From Pseudomonas sp. v388 (GTDB lineage Bacteria > Pseudomonadota > Gammaproteobacteria > Pseudomonadales > Pseudomonadaceae), in contig NZ_RHQN01000002.1 in the NCBI RefSeq assembly GCF_003935425.1, positions 496,001 through 560,000 of the forward strand: a DNA stretch of 64,000 nt, given 5' to 3'. The notes under the pieces were generated by a model. The model was given only the letters and a program-made list of their open reading frames with translations, made no database searches and was not told where the DNA came from. Below are positions 31,285 through 39,916 of this stretch, piece by piece. How positions within the stretch are numbered: the first letter of the stretch is position 1; each line of letters opens with the position of its first letter. Position numbers and translations under genes: made by a program.

Positions 31285-31932
31285 TTATGCCGGCAGGCAG
31301 ACCCCGGTGCCGCCCAGGCCGCAATAGCCTTGGGGATTCTTGGCCAGGTATTGCTGGTGGTACGCCTCGGCGAAGAAGAAGGTCGGGGCTTCGGCGATTT
31401 CGGTGGTGATCGAGCCCAGGCCGGCTTTGCTCAGTTCTTCCTGGAATGCCTTCTCGCTGGCCCTGGCCGCTTCCAGCTGTTCCGGCTTGGTGCAGTAGAT
31501 CACCGAGCGGTACTGAGTGCCGATGTCGTTGCCCTGACGCATGCCCTGAGTCGGGTTGTGCGCTTCCCAGAAAACCTTGAGCAGCGATTCGTAGCTGATC
31601 TTCTCCGGTTCGTAGACCACCAGCACCACTTCGCTGTGGCCGGTCAGGCCCGAGCAGACTTCTTCGTAGGTCGGGTTCGGCGTCAGGCCGCCGGCGTAGC
31701 CTACTGCCGTGCTGAACACGCCTTCCTGTTGCCACAGGCGACGTTCGGCGCCCCAGAAGCAGCCCATGCCAAAGATGGCGAATTCCACATTGCCGGGAAA
31801 CGGGCCCAGCAGTGGGTTGCCGTTGACGTAATGCTGTTCAGGAACCGCCATGGCGGTTTCGCGGCCCGGCAGTGCCTGGTCGGCGGTAGGGAGTACGTTC
31901 TTGTTCACCAGAATTTCCGAGCGCAGAGTCAT
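31285..31932 (-). CDS. msrA: Peptide methionine-(S)-S-oxide reductase MsrA
   Basis: Repairs S-form methionine sulfoxide in proteins using thioredoxin. 215 residues. Catalytic Cys58 in [10 protein letters not shown]; resolving cysteines Cys204 and Cys212 in [10 protein letters not shown] near the C-terminus. [25 protein letters not shown] is the standard second block. Cytoplasmic. It lies 151 bp downstream of dipA on the same strand. This order (dipA then msrA) resembles P. aeruginosa as I remember it. Confidence 0.97.
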   Translation of the reverse strand: MTLRSEILVNKNVLPTADQALPGRETAMAVPEQHYVNGNPLLGPFPGNVEFAIFGMGCFWGAERRLWQQEGVFSTAVGYAGGLTPNPTYEEVCSGLTGHSEVVLVVYEPEKISYESLLKVFWEAHNPTQGMRQGNDIGTQYRSVIYCTKPEQLEAARASEKAFQEELSKAGLGSITTEIAEAPTFFFAEAYHQQYLAKNPQGYCGLGGTGVCLPA

Positions 31933-32083
31933 GAACCATATCCTCTCGATGTGAGACAGGCAGCAGGGCCAGGACGAATGAGCGTACCAACATGGGGCCG
32001 GTCAGCCGCGCAGACAAGTGCTGCCGTATGAAAACGGACCGACAGTTTGCCCCAGAGTGCAGGGCGCAGGAAGGGTTGCCCGC

Positions 32084-34783
32084 TTACGGACGACGAGAGT
32101 AGCGGTGCAGCTTCTCGATCAGTTCCTGGCCGGGGATCGGTTTGTCGAACAGATAACCTTGCCCGACATCGCAGCGGTGGCGGCGCAGGAACGCCAGTTG
32201 CGCGGCGGTCTCGATGCCTTCGGCCACGACCTTGAGCTTGAGGTTGTGAGCCATGGCGATCACGGCGGAGGTAATTTCCATGTCGTCCTGATCATCCGGA
32301 ATGTCGCGGATGAAGCTGCGGTCGATCTTGATCACATCGATGGGGAATTTCTTCAGGTAGCTGAACGACGAGTAACCGGTCCCGAAGTCATCCATCGCCA
32401 GGGACAGACCCAGACGCTTGAGCGAGTCCAGTTGCAGGCGGGTGTCTTCGGTGGCTTCCAGCAGCAGGCCCTCGGTCAGCTCCAGCTCCAGCAACGAGGC
32501 GTCGAGCTGTTCTTCGCGCAGGATGGCCGCGATGGAGGACACCAGTTCAGGATCGGAGAACTGCTTGGGCGACACGTTGATCGCCACTTGAAGATTGCCG
32601 AATCCGGCGGCGGTCAGTTCCTTACTCATGCGACAGGACTGGCGCGCCACCCACTTGCCGATCGGTATGATCAGCCCGGTCTCCTCGGCAACGCTGATGA
32701 ACTGATCCGGACGGATCATGCCCTTTTCCGGATGGTTCCAGCGCAGCAACGCTTCCATGCCCAGCAGGCGGCCGGTGCGCAGGCACAGCTTGGGCTGGTA
32801 GAAGACTTCCAGTTCGTTCTGGGTCAAGGCGCGGCGCAGGTTGTTCTCGACGAACAGCTTGTAGCTGGCTTCGGCATTGAGCGCTTCGGTGAACACCTGA
32901 ACCTGATGCTTGCCGTTGGCCTTGGCCTTGTGCAGCGCAAGACCTGCGTTTTTCATCAGGGTTTGCGGGTCGCGGCCATGCAGCGGCGCGCAGGCCAGGC
33001 CCACCGAGCCGGTCACGCTGATCAGCTGGTTGTCGACGAACATCGGCTTGTCCAGGGTCGCCAGCACCTGGCTGGCAATGCTCTGGCCGGCTTCCAGTCC
33101 GGTGTGGTCCAGCAGCACGGCGAATTCGTTACTGGCAAATCGCGCCAGCACGTCGGACGGGCTGAGGGTGTTGCGCAGGCGCCGGGCAAGGCTGATCAAC
33201 AGCTTGTCGCCGGTCTGGTGGCCGAGGCTGTCGTTGATCCGCTTGAAGTTGTCGATGTCCACCAGCAACAGGCTCATGTGCGAGTCGGTGTCGCGGGCGA
33301 AACGCTCGTCCAGGTTGCGGATGAACGCCGGGCGGTTGCCCAGGTTGGTCAGGTTGTCGGTGTAGGCCAGGCGCTCGATGCGCTGTTGCGCGAGCTTGGA
33401 TTGGGTGATGTCTTCGTAGATGCCGATGTAATGGGTCAGCTCACGATTGTCGCCGTAGACCTTGGAGATCGACAGCTGACCCCAGTACGGTTCCAGGTTC
33501 TTGCGGCGGCTCTTGAACTCGCCTTGCCAGCTGTTGCTGTTGGCCAGGCTGGAATTGGCGTCCAGCAGCAGCTCGTTGAGATTCTCCAGCGCCGGCAGTT
33601 CCGACAGCTTGTGGCCGTGGACTTCATCGGAGCTGTATTGGGTAATGGCGGTAAAGCTTGGGTTGACGTACTCGACCACGCCGTCGCAGTTGACCAGCAG
33701 GAAGGCATTGGCGCTTTGCTCCACCGCTCGCTGGAACAGATGCAGGGCATTGGTGGCGGCGCGCCGGTTGTGGTTGTTGATGACCTGGGCGAACTGATCG
33801 GCCAGTTCACCGGCAAAGGTGATTTCGTCCGATTGCCACTCGCGGGTCGAGCCGGTCTGCTCCAGGCACAGCACGCCGACCACCTGGCCATCGATGCGGA
33901 TACTGGCGTCGAGGATCGCGTGGATACCCAGCGGAGCCAGAGCTTCGGCCATCTTGCGGGTGCGCGGGTCGTTCTGCACGTCGCTGGCATCGATGGCACG
34001 GCTGTTGTGCAGGGCTTCCAGATAGCTTGGGTAAAGACCGATATCGATCGGCTTGCGGTCCTGGTAATCCCCGGTCCGGCGAACGTAGTCGGCAATCGAC
34101 ACCAGTTCTTTGTCGTGCAGGCTCCAGATGCCCGCACGGTCTACATCGTAGATGTCGCAGGCGCTCTTGGTGATCAGTTCGGCGGCTTCCTGCACCGAAT
34201 TGAGTGTGCTGTAGCGCTGGCGGGTCAGGCGCAGGATCAGTTCCTGTTGCGCCCGCACTCGTTCCAGATGCGCCAGCTGATCGCGTTGCGCACGCTGGTT
34301 GAGTTCCAGGGCAATCTGCAGGCGCGAGTTCTGGGTTTCCAGGTCGCCGCCGGTGACCTGCTCGCCCTCGGCAAAGCCCTCCAGCCCCAGGCTGCCGACC
34401 ACCAGAAAGTAGCCGCGCAGTAACTGGCGATTGTGCTGTTTGTAGGCTTCACCGATCTCCAGCAGGCCGAGCGGGCCTGAAGGGGTGTGGAGGGTATAGC
34501 GGATCGAATAATGGGACGAGGTCGCCAGTTGCGCCTGGATCTCGTCGTGCAGTTGATAGCGCGCCTCGGGTTCCATCAGGCTTGCGTAGGGTGAACCGAT
34601 CAGCGCGCAGAGATCCACGGCAGCCAGGCCGAGCTGTTTTTCACAGTTGGGATCGAGGAACAGTAGCGCCCAATTGGCTTCATTAAGCCGCTCGAAACGC
34701 AGCATGCCCAGGCGCGAGGGCACAGGCAATTGCGTCACTACCTCGGCCGCCGTTCTGCCGGCAGCATCGGTTTGGCTTTTCAT
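32084..34783 (-). CDS. dipA: Cyclic-di-GMP phosphodiesterase DipA
   Basis: 899 residues, the same length as P. aeruginosa DipA, which lowers c-di-GMP and promotes biofilm dispersal. Domains in order: PAS-like (about 15-140), coiled linker, GAF (about 180-330), PAS (about 345-450), degenerate GGDEF (about 470-630, motif ASNEF at 550-554) and EAL (about 640-890). The EAL domain has intact EALLRW from Glu677 and DDFGTGYSSFSYLKKFPIDVIKIDRSF. The cyclase site has lost both glycines and the Asp, so only phosphodiesterase activity is expected; the cyclase fold may serve GTP sensing. No membrane helix. ATG at 34783 preceded at distance by GGAAGCG. Upstream on the same strand is aceF with a terminator between. 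Confidence 0.93.
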   Translation of the reverse strand: MKSQTDAAGRTAAEVVTQLPVPSRLGMLRFERLNEANWALLFLDPNCEKQLGLAAVDLCALIGSPYASLMEPEARYQLHDEIQAQLATSSHYSIRYTLHTPSGPLGLLEIGEAYKQHNRQLLRGYFLVVGSLGLEGFAEGEQVTGGDLETQNSRLQIALELNQRAQRDQLAHLERVRAQQELILRLTRQRYSTLNSVQEAAELITKSACDIYDVDRAGIWSLHDKELVSIADYVRRTGDYQDRKPIDIGLYPSYLEALHNSRAIDASDVQNDPRTRKMAEALAPLGIHAILDASIRIDGQVVGVLCLEQTGSTREWQSDEITFAGELADQFAQVINNHNRRAATNALHLFQRAVEQSANAFLLVNCDGVVEYVNPSFTAITQYSSDEVHGHKLSELPALENLNELLLDANSSLANSNSWQGEFKSRRKNLEPYWGQLSISKVYGDNRELTHYIGIYEDITQSKLAQQRIERLAYTDNLTNLGNRPAFIRNLDERFARDTDSHMSLLLVDIDNFKRINDSLGHQTGDKLLISLARRLRNTLSPSDVLARFASNEFAVLLDHTGLEAGQSIASQVLATLDKPMFVDNQLISVTGSVGLACAPLHGRDPQTLMKNAGLALHKAKANGKHQVQVFTEALNAEASYKLFVENNLRRALTQNELEVFYQPKLCLRTGRLLGMEALLRWNHPEKGMIRPDQFISVAEETGLIIPIGKWVARQSCRMSKELTAAGFGNLQVAINVSPKQFSDPELVSSIAAILREEQLDASLLELELTEGLLLEATEDTRLQLDSLKRLGLSLAMDDFGTGYSSFSYLKKFPIDVIKIDRSFIRDIPDDQDDMEITSAVIAMAHNLKLKVVAEGIETAAQLAFLRRHRCDVGQGYLFDKPIPGQELIEKLHRYSRRP

Positions 34784-34946
34784 CAACAAATTCGCTTCCG
34801 AAATACTGAACGCGGGGGCAACCGCCCATATCACTGACGCACGTGGCAAGGTTGCATCATGCAGCGCAGGCTTACAAGGGCCGCAATGGCTCAGTGCTAT
34901 AAAAGTGTCGGCCGCAAACGCCAGTTCTTCAATGCCTGGCGAAATT

Positions 34947-34992
34947 GCAGGAGCGGACCGGGTGGCGCTCCGCTCTGCATCTGCCCGCGCAG
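34947..34992. repeat. Single REP-like unit
   Basis: GCAGGAGCGGACCGGGTGGC followed by GCTCCGC is nearly identical to the left arm of the pair at 9821. Confidence 0.6.
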
Positions 34993-35007
34993 GTAAAACC
35001 CGCAGGC

Positions 35008-35055
35008 AAAAAAAGCCCCGCAAGAGCGGGGTTGAGGTTCGAGCCTACGGGCTCG
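35008..35055 (-). terminator. Rho-independent terminator of aceF plus second hairpin
   Basis: Read on the minus strand, CCCCGC (loop) GCGGGG at 35016-35031 is followed by a run of seven T. A second hairpin (CGAGCC/GGCTCG, 35040-35055) lies between it and the aceF stop. Confidence 0.85.
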
Positions 35056-35101
35056 CAAAACGATTGAGTGCGGCCCGCCATGACGACGGGCCGGCTCAGG
35101 C

Positions 35102-36745
35102 TTACAGCAGGATCGTGCGGATATCCGCCAGCAATTCGCTCAAGCGCTTGGTGAAGCGGGCAGCGGCCGCGCCGTTGATCACGCGGTGATCGTAGGACAG
35201 CGACAGAGGCAGCATCAGTTTCGGCTGGAAGGCTTTGCCGTCCCAGACTGGCTGGATGGTTGCCTTGGAAACACCGAGGATCGCCACTTCCGGCGCGTTG
35301 ACGATCGGCGTGAAGCCGGTGCCGCCAATGTGACCGAGGCTGGAGATGGTGAAGCAGGCGCCTTGCATGTCGTTGGCGGTCAGCTTCTTGGTGCGCGCCT
35401 TCTCGGCCAGTGCAGCCGCTTCGGCAGCCAGTTGCAGCAGGCTCTTCTGATCGACGTCACGGATGACCGGAACCAGCAGGCCGTCCGGGGTATCCACGGC
35501 GAAGCCGATATGCACGTACTTCTTGCGGATCACCGCTTTGCCGCTTGGCGCCAGCGAAGCGTTGAAGTCCGGCAGTTCCTTGAGCAGGTGTGCGCAGGAC
35601 TTGAGCAGCAACGGCAGCACGGTCAGCTTGACGCCGGCCTTTTCCGCCACGGCTTTCTGCGCGACGCGGAAGGCTTCCAGCTCGGTGATGTCGGCCTGGT
35701 CGAACTGAGTCACGTGCGGAATGTTCAGCCAGCTGCGATGCAGACCGGTCGCGCCCAGTTGCATCAGGCGGGTCATCGGCACTTCTTCGATCTCGCCGAA
35801 ACGGCTGAAATCGACTTCGGGAATCGGCTGGATGCCCATGCCGCCGCTTGCGCCGCCGGCTGGTGCTTCCTTGGCCTTCTGCATCATGGTCTTGACGTAG
35901 GCTTGCACGTCTTCCTTGAGCACACGGCCGTGTGGGCCAGAAGCGCTGACGGCGGACAGCTCGACGCCGAACTCGCGCGCCAGCTGACGAACCGCCGGGC
36001 CTGCATGAACCTTGGCGCCGTCTTTGGCCGGTGCAGCCGGCGCGGCAGGCGCTTCGGCTTTGGGTGCGGCAGGTGCAGCAGCGGCGGGCGCCGCTTCAGC
36101 CTTGGCCGGTGCGGCAGCCGGAGCGCTGGCAGCCGGTGCGGGTGCTGCGGCTGGCGCGGCGCCTTCGATTTTCAGCTTGAGGATCAGGTCGCCGGTGCCG
36201 ACTTCCTGGTCCAGCTTGACTTCGATGCTCTCGACAACGCCCGCGGCAGGAGAAGGAATCTCCATGCTGGCCTTGTCCGACTCCAGAGTGATCAAGGATT
36301 GATCAGCCTTGATGCTGTCACCGACCTTGACCATCAGTTCGATGATCTTGGCCTTGCCCGACGAACCGATATCCGGCACGTGGATGTCCTGGACCGAAGC
36401 GGCAGCCGCCGGTGCAGGCGCTGCAGCCGGAGCGGGGGCCGCTTCAGCAGGTTTTTCAGCAGCGGCCGGAGCTGCGGCAGGCGCGGCCTCGGCCGGTGCG
36501 GCAGCGGCTTCGCCTTCGACTTCCAGCTCGAACAGCTCGTCGCCTTCTTTCAGGCGGTCGCCCAGCTTGACCTTCATGGTCTTGATCACGCCGGCCTTGG
36601 GAGCAGGGATTTCCATGCTCGCCTTGTCCGACTCCAGCGTCAGAACGCTCTGGTCAGCTTCGATGCGATCACCGACCTTGACCATCAATTCAATGACTTC
36701 ACCTTCACCGTTGCCGATGTCGGGTACGCGAATTAGCTCACTCAC
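35102..36745 (-). CDS. aceF: Dihydrolipoamide acetyltransferase (E2 of pyruvate dehydrogenase)
   Basis: Core of the pyruvate dehydrogenase complex; transfers acetyl from E1-bound intermediate to CoA. 547 residues. Two lipoyl domains with lipoylation sites Lys41 and Lys158 (each in TLESDKASMEIP), joined by Ala/Pro-rich linkers. A peripheral-subunit-binding domain (about 250-290, AVRQLAREFGVELS) and the catalytic domain (about 315-547) follow. The catalytic motif reads DHRVINGAAAARF, with Asn instead of the commoner Asp, as in Azotobacter and other pseudomonad E2p. GTG start at 36745 with AGGAG upstream. 142 bp downstream of aceE, same strand; E3 is not in the window. Confidence 0.98.
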   Translation of the reverse strand: MSELIRVPDIGNGEGEVIELMVKVGDRIEADQSVLTLESDKASMEIPAPKAGVIKTMKVKLGDRLKEGDELFELEVEGEAAAAPAEAAPAAAPAAAEKPAEAAPAPAAAPAPAAAASVQDIHVPDIGSSGKAKIIELMVKVGDSIKADQSLITLESDKASMEIPSPAAGVVESIEVKLDQEVGTGDLILKLKIEGAAPAAAPAPAASAPAAAPAKAEAAPAAAAPAAPKAEAPAAPAAPAKDGAKVHAGPAVRQLAREFGVELSAVSASGPHGRVLKEDVQAYVKTMMQKAKEAPAGGASGGMGIQPIPEVDFSRFGEIEEVPMTRLMQLGATGLHRSWLNIPHVTQFDQADITELEAFRVAQKAVAEKAGVKLTVLPLLLKSCAHLLKELPDFNASLAPSGKAVIRKKYVHIGFAVDTPDGLLVPVIRDVDQKSLLQLAAEAAALAEKARTKKLTANDMQGACFTISSLGHIGGTGFTPIVNAPEVAILGVSKATIQPVWDGKAFQPKLMLPLSLSYDHRVINGAAAARFTKRLSELLADIRTILL

Positions 36746-36887
36746 TATGTCTCTCCTTCGGAGAACCTGTTCACTCTCGAATACGCTGGTTCAATTGCAA
36801 CGAAACAGCGTTGGATGCTCATTTACGCCAGGTAAATTCCGCATCCTCGGCTGTCTACGCTTTGATCAGCGCTCTTGAAGCAGACTC

Positions 36888-39533
36888 TTAGCAGTCCAGT
36901 GGATTGCGTTTTTCAGGATCGATACCGAACCTGGTAATGGCTTCGGCCACGACTTTAGGTTCGATATCGCCACGATCAGCCAAGGCTTCCAGGGCGGCCA
37001 GCACCACGAAGTGGCGGTCGACTTCGAAGAAGTGACGCAGCTTCTTGCGGCTGTCGCTACGGCCGAAACCGTCGGTGCCCAGGACTTTGTATTCCTTGGT
37101 TGGAACCCACTGACGGATCTGGTCAGCGAACAGTTTCATGTAGTCGGTCGACGCGATCACCGGACCCTTGCGGCCGTTGAGGCATTCTTCCACGTAGGTC
37201 AACTGAGGTTTCTGACCTGGGTGCAGGCGGTTGTGACGCTCGACGGCCAGGCCGTCACGGCGCAGTTCGTTGAAGCTGGTCACGCTCCACACGTCGGCAC
37301 CGATGTTGAACTCGTCACGCAGGATCTTCGCCGCTTCACGAACTTCACGCAGGATGGTGCCCGAGCCCAGCAACTGGACGTGGTGCGCCGCTTCCTTGGT
37401 GTCTTCTTCGAGCAGGTACATGCCCTTGATGATGCCTTCTTCCGCACCGGCCGGCATGGCTGGCTGGACGTAGGACTCGTTCATCACGGTCAGGTAGTAG
37501 AAGACGTCCTGCTGTTCTTCGAACATCAGGCGCATGCCTTCGCGAATGATGACCGCCAGCTCGTAGCCGTAAGTCGGGTCGAAAGTGCGGCAGTTCGGGA
37601 TGGTCGAGGCCAGGATGTGGCTGTGACCGTCTTCGTGCTGCAGACCTTCGCCGTTGAGCGTGGTACGCCCGGCAGTGCCACCGATCAGGAAGCCACGGGT
37701 GCGGCTGTCGCCAGCGGCCCATGCCAGGTCACCGATGCGCTGGAAACCGAACATCGAGTAGAAGATGTAGAACGGAATCATCGGCTGGTTGTGGCTGCTG
37801 TACGACGTACCAGCTGCGATGAAAGACGACATGGCGCCGGCTTCGTTGATGCCTTCCTCGAGGATCTGACCCTTCTTGTCCTCGCGGTAGAACATCACTT
37901 GCTCTTTATCGACCGGCTCGTAGAGCTGGCCGACGGAGGAGTAGATGCCCAGCTGGCGGAACATGCCTTCCATACCGAAGGTGCGGGCTTCGTCCGGGAT
38001 GATCGGCACGATGCGCTGACCGACTTCCTTGTCCTTGACCAGTTGCGCCAGGATGCGCACGAAAGCCATGGTGGTGGAAATCTCGCGGTCGCCGGAACCG
38101 TCCAGGATGGCCTTGAGGGTTTCCAGTGGCGGTGTCGGCAGGTTGAAGCTCTTGGCGCGACGCTGCGGCACGAAACCACCCAGTGCGGCACGACGCTCGC
38201 TCAGGTAACGGGCTTCGGCGCTGCCTTCTTCAGGCTTGTAGAACGGCAGGGCTTCCAGTTCGGAATCCTTGACCGGAATGTCGAAGCGGTCACGGAAGTG
38301 ACGCAGGCTGTCGACATCGACCTTCTTGGTGTTGTGCGCGGTGTTCTTGGCTTCGCCGGCGCCGGTGCCATAACCCTTGATGGTCTTGGCCAGGACAACG
38401 GTAGGCTGGCCCTTGTGGTTGACCGCCTCGTGGTAGGCCGCATAGACCTTGTACGGGTCGTGGCCGCCACGGTTGAGCTTCCAGATTTCGTCGTCGGACA
38501 TGTCCGCGACCATCGCCTTGAGCTCAGGGGTGTTGAAGAAGTGCTCGCGGACGAACGCGCCGTCCTTGGCCTTGTAGTTCTGGTACTCGCCGTCGATGAC
38601 TTCGTCCATGCGGCGCTGCAGGATGCCGTCGACGTCCTTGGCCAGCAACGGGTCCCAGAAACGGCCCCAGATGACCTTGGTGACGTTCCACTGGGCACCA
38701 CGGAATACGCCTTCCAGTTCCTGGATGATCTTGGCGTTGCCGCGAACCGGGCCGTCGAGACGCTGCAGGTTGCAGTTGACGACGAAGATCAGGTTGTCCA
38801 GCTTCTCGCGACCGGCCAGGGCGATGGCGCCCAGGGATTCCGGCTCGTCGGTCTCGCCGTCGCCCAGGAAGCACCAGACTTTCTGCTTGCCTTCCGGGAT
38901 GAAGCCGCGGTGCTCCAGGTACTTCATGAAGCGTGCCTGGTAGATCGCCTGGATCGGACCCAGACCCATGGAAACGGTCGGGAACTGCCAGAAGTCCTTC
39001 ATCAGCCACGGGTGTGGATAAGACGACAGGCCAAGGCCGTCGACTTCCTGACGGAAGTTGTTCATCTGGTCTTCGGTGATGCGGCCTTCGAGGAACGCAC
39101 GGGCGTAGACGCCTGGCGATGCGTGACCCTGGAAGTAGATCAGGTCGCCGCCGTGTTCATCGGTCGGCGCCTGGAAGAAGTAGTTGAAGCCGATGTCATA
39201 CAGCGTGGCACTGGAGGCGAAGCTGGAAATGTGACCGCCCAGGTCCGGGTCGTTCAGGTTGGTTTTGACAACCATGGCCAAAGCGTTCCAGCGCACCAGC
39301 GAGCGAATGCGGCGTTCCATGAACAGGTCGCCAGGCATGCGTGCTTCGTGGGTGACGGGAATCGTGTTGCGGTATGGCGTGGTGATGGCGTACGGCAGCT
39401 GCGAACCACTTCTGGTGGCGAGTTCGCCCATACGGGTCATCAGGTAGTGAGCACGGTCTTCGCCTTCTTTGTCGAGAACCGATTCCAGGGCGTCCAGCCA
39501 TTCCTGGGTTTCGACGGGATCGAGGTCTTGCAT
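36888..39533 (-). CDS. aceE: Pyruvate dehydrogenase E1, homodimeric type
   Basis: Thiamine-diphosphate-dependent decarboxylation of pyruvate and reductive acetylation of E2. 881 residues, the single-chain E1p type of gamma-proteobacteria. The ThDP/Mg motif runs from GDGETDEPES to the closing VVNCN (about 225-255). The second domain has SFIAAGTSYSSHNQPMIPFYIFYSMF, and the C-terminus contains VLGTDGFGRSDSRKKLRHFFEVD. ATG preceded by TGGAGC. First gene of aceEF; its upstream region has two palindromes suited to a GntR-type repressor. Confidence 0.98.
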   Translation of the reverse strand: MQDLDPVETQEWLDALESVLDKEGEDRAHYLMTRMGELATRSGSQLPYAITTPYRNTIPVTHEARMPGDLFMERRIRSLVRWNALAMVVKTNLNDPDLGGHISSFASSATLYDIGFNYFFQAPTDEHGGDLIYFQGHASPGVYARAFLEGRITEDQMNNFRQEVDGLGLSSYPHPWLMKDFWQFPTVSMGLGPIQAIYQARFMKYLEHRGFIPEGKQKVWCFLGDGETDEPESLGAIALAGREKLDNLIFVVNCNLQRLDGPVRGNAKIIQELEGVFRGAQWNVTKVIWGRFWDPLLAKDVDGILQRRMDEVIDGEYQNYKAKDGAFVREHFFNTPELKAMVADMSDDEIWKLNRGGHDPYKVYAAYHEAVNHKGQPTVVLAKTIKGYGTGAGEAKNTAHNTKKVDVDSLRHFRDRFDIPVKDSELEALPFYKPEEGSAEARYLSERRAALGGFVPQRRAKSFNLPTPPLETLKAILDGSGDREISTTMAFVRILAQLVKDKEVGQRIVPIIPDEARTFGMEGMFRQLGIYSSVGQLYEPVDKEQVMFYREDKKGQILEEGINEAGAMSSFIAAGTSYSSHNQPMIPFYIFYSMFGFQRIGDLAWAAGDSRTRGFLIGGTAGRTTLNGEGLQHEDGHSHILASTIPNCRTFDPTYGYELAVIIREGMRLMFEEQQDVFYYLTVMNESYVQPAMPAGAEEGIIKGMYLLEEDTKEAAHHVQLLGSGTILREVREAAKILRDEFNIGADVWSVTSFNELRRDGLAVERHNRLHPGQKPQLTYVEECLNGRKGPVIASTDYMKLFADQIRQWVPTKEYKVLGTDGFGRSDSRKKLRHFFEVDRHFVVLAALEALADRGDIEPKVVAEAITRFGIDPEKRNPLDC

Positions 39534-39643
39534 GGCTTGCTCCAGGGCGGAAAGGCTTCCAGAATCGGTTGCCTGAGTTTGCGACTGGCCTTGTGGGCAG
39601 ACGACATAAATTCTTGGATTACCGGAGGTAGGTTCCGGCGGCG

Positions 39644-39658
39644 TGTAGTTTTACTACA
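39644..39658. promoter_or_regulatory. Palindromic operator candidate 1 upstream of aceE
   Basis: TGTAGTTTTACTACA: TGTAGT and ACTACA are perfect inverted arms around TTT. The size and form fit a dimeric GntR/FadR-family regulator. The regulator is not identified. Confidence 0.6.
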
Positions 39659-39695
39659 AATCGTTGACCATTTCAGCCTTTCGGATAGCAGGCCC

Positions 39696-39710
39696 AGTAG
39701 TAAAACTACA
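39696..39710. promoter_or_regulatory. Palindromic operator candidate 2 upstream of aceE
   Basis: AGTAGTAAAACTACA is, on the other strand, TGTAGTTTTACTACT, matching site 1 at 14 of 15 positions. The centres are 52 bp apart, about five helical turns. Confidence 0.6.
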
Positions 39711-39916
39711 GAGAAGCGACCAAATCGCTCCTGTCGTGTTGTGAGATAAATCGGTACCGTTGATTCGAATTGAATAGCGTTAGCGGAAAAATTGGCATTG
39801 GCTGCTGCTTGTGCGGTTTTTCCGGCAATTAATAACCTTTGTTCGACATTCCTCGGTGTTGCGTGGTTCTTGCGGTCATGGCAGGCAGCCTCAAGTACGC
39901 CGAATCAGGATAGACC

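Larger units (their letters stand above)
34784..35101. other. 318-bp gap between aceF and dipA
   Basis: Holds a REP unit and, next to aceF, two adjacent hairpins, the first a clear terminator. The 160 bp nearest dipA must carry its promoter, but no strong consensus was seen. Confidence 0.5.
39534..39916. promoter_or_regulatory. aceE-glnE divergent intergenic region
   Basis: 383 bp. The half nearer aceE contains two related palindromes (listed separately) and a small CCGGA...TCCGG repeat at 39622-39638. The part nearer glnE is AT-rich and presumably carries its promoter. No coding sequence is seen. Confidence 0.6.

Noticed and set aside
32018-34423. Long + strand frame opposite dipA
   Set aside because: Antisense shadow of a gene with clear GAF, PAS and EAL domains.
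39644-39710. Named PdhR sites
   Set aside because: The palindromes do not match the E. coli PdhR consensus as I know it, so no regulator name is given.
37011-39749. Long open frame on the + strand opposite aceE
   Set aside because: Same reason; aceE on the minus strand is unmistakable.
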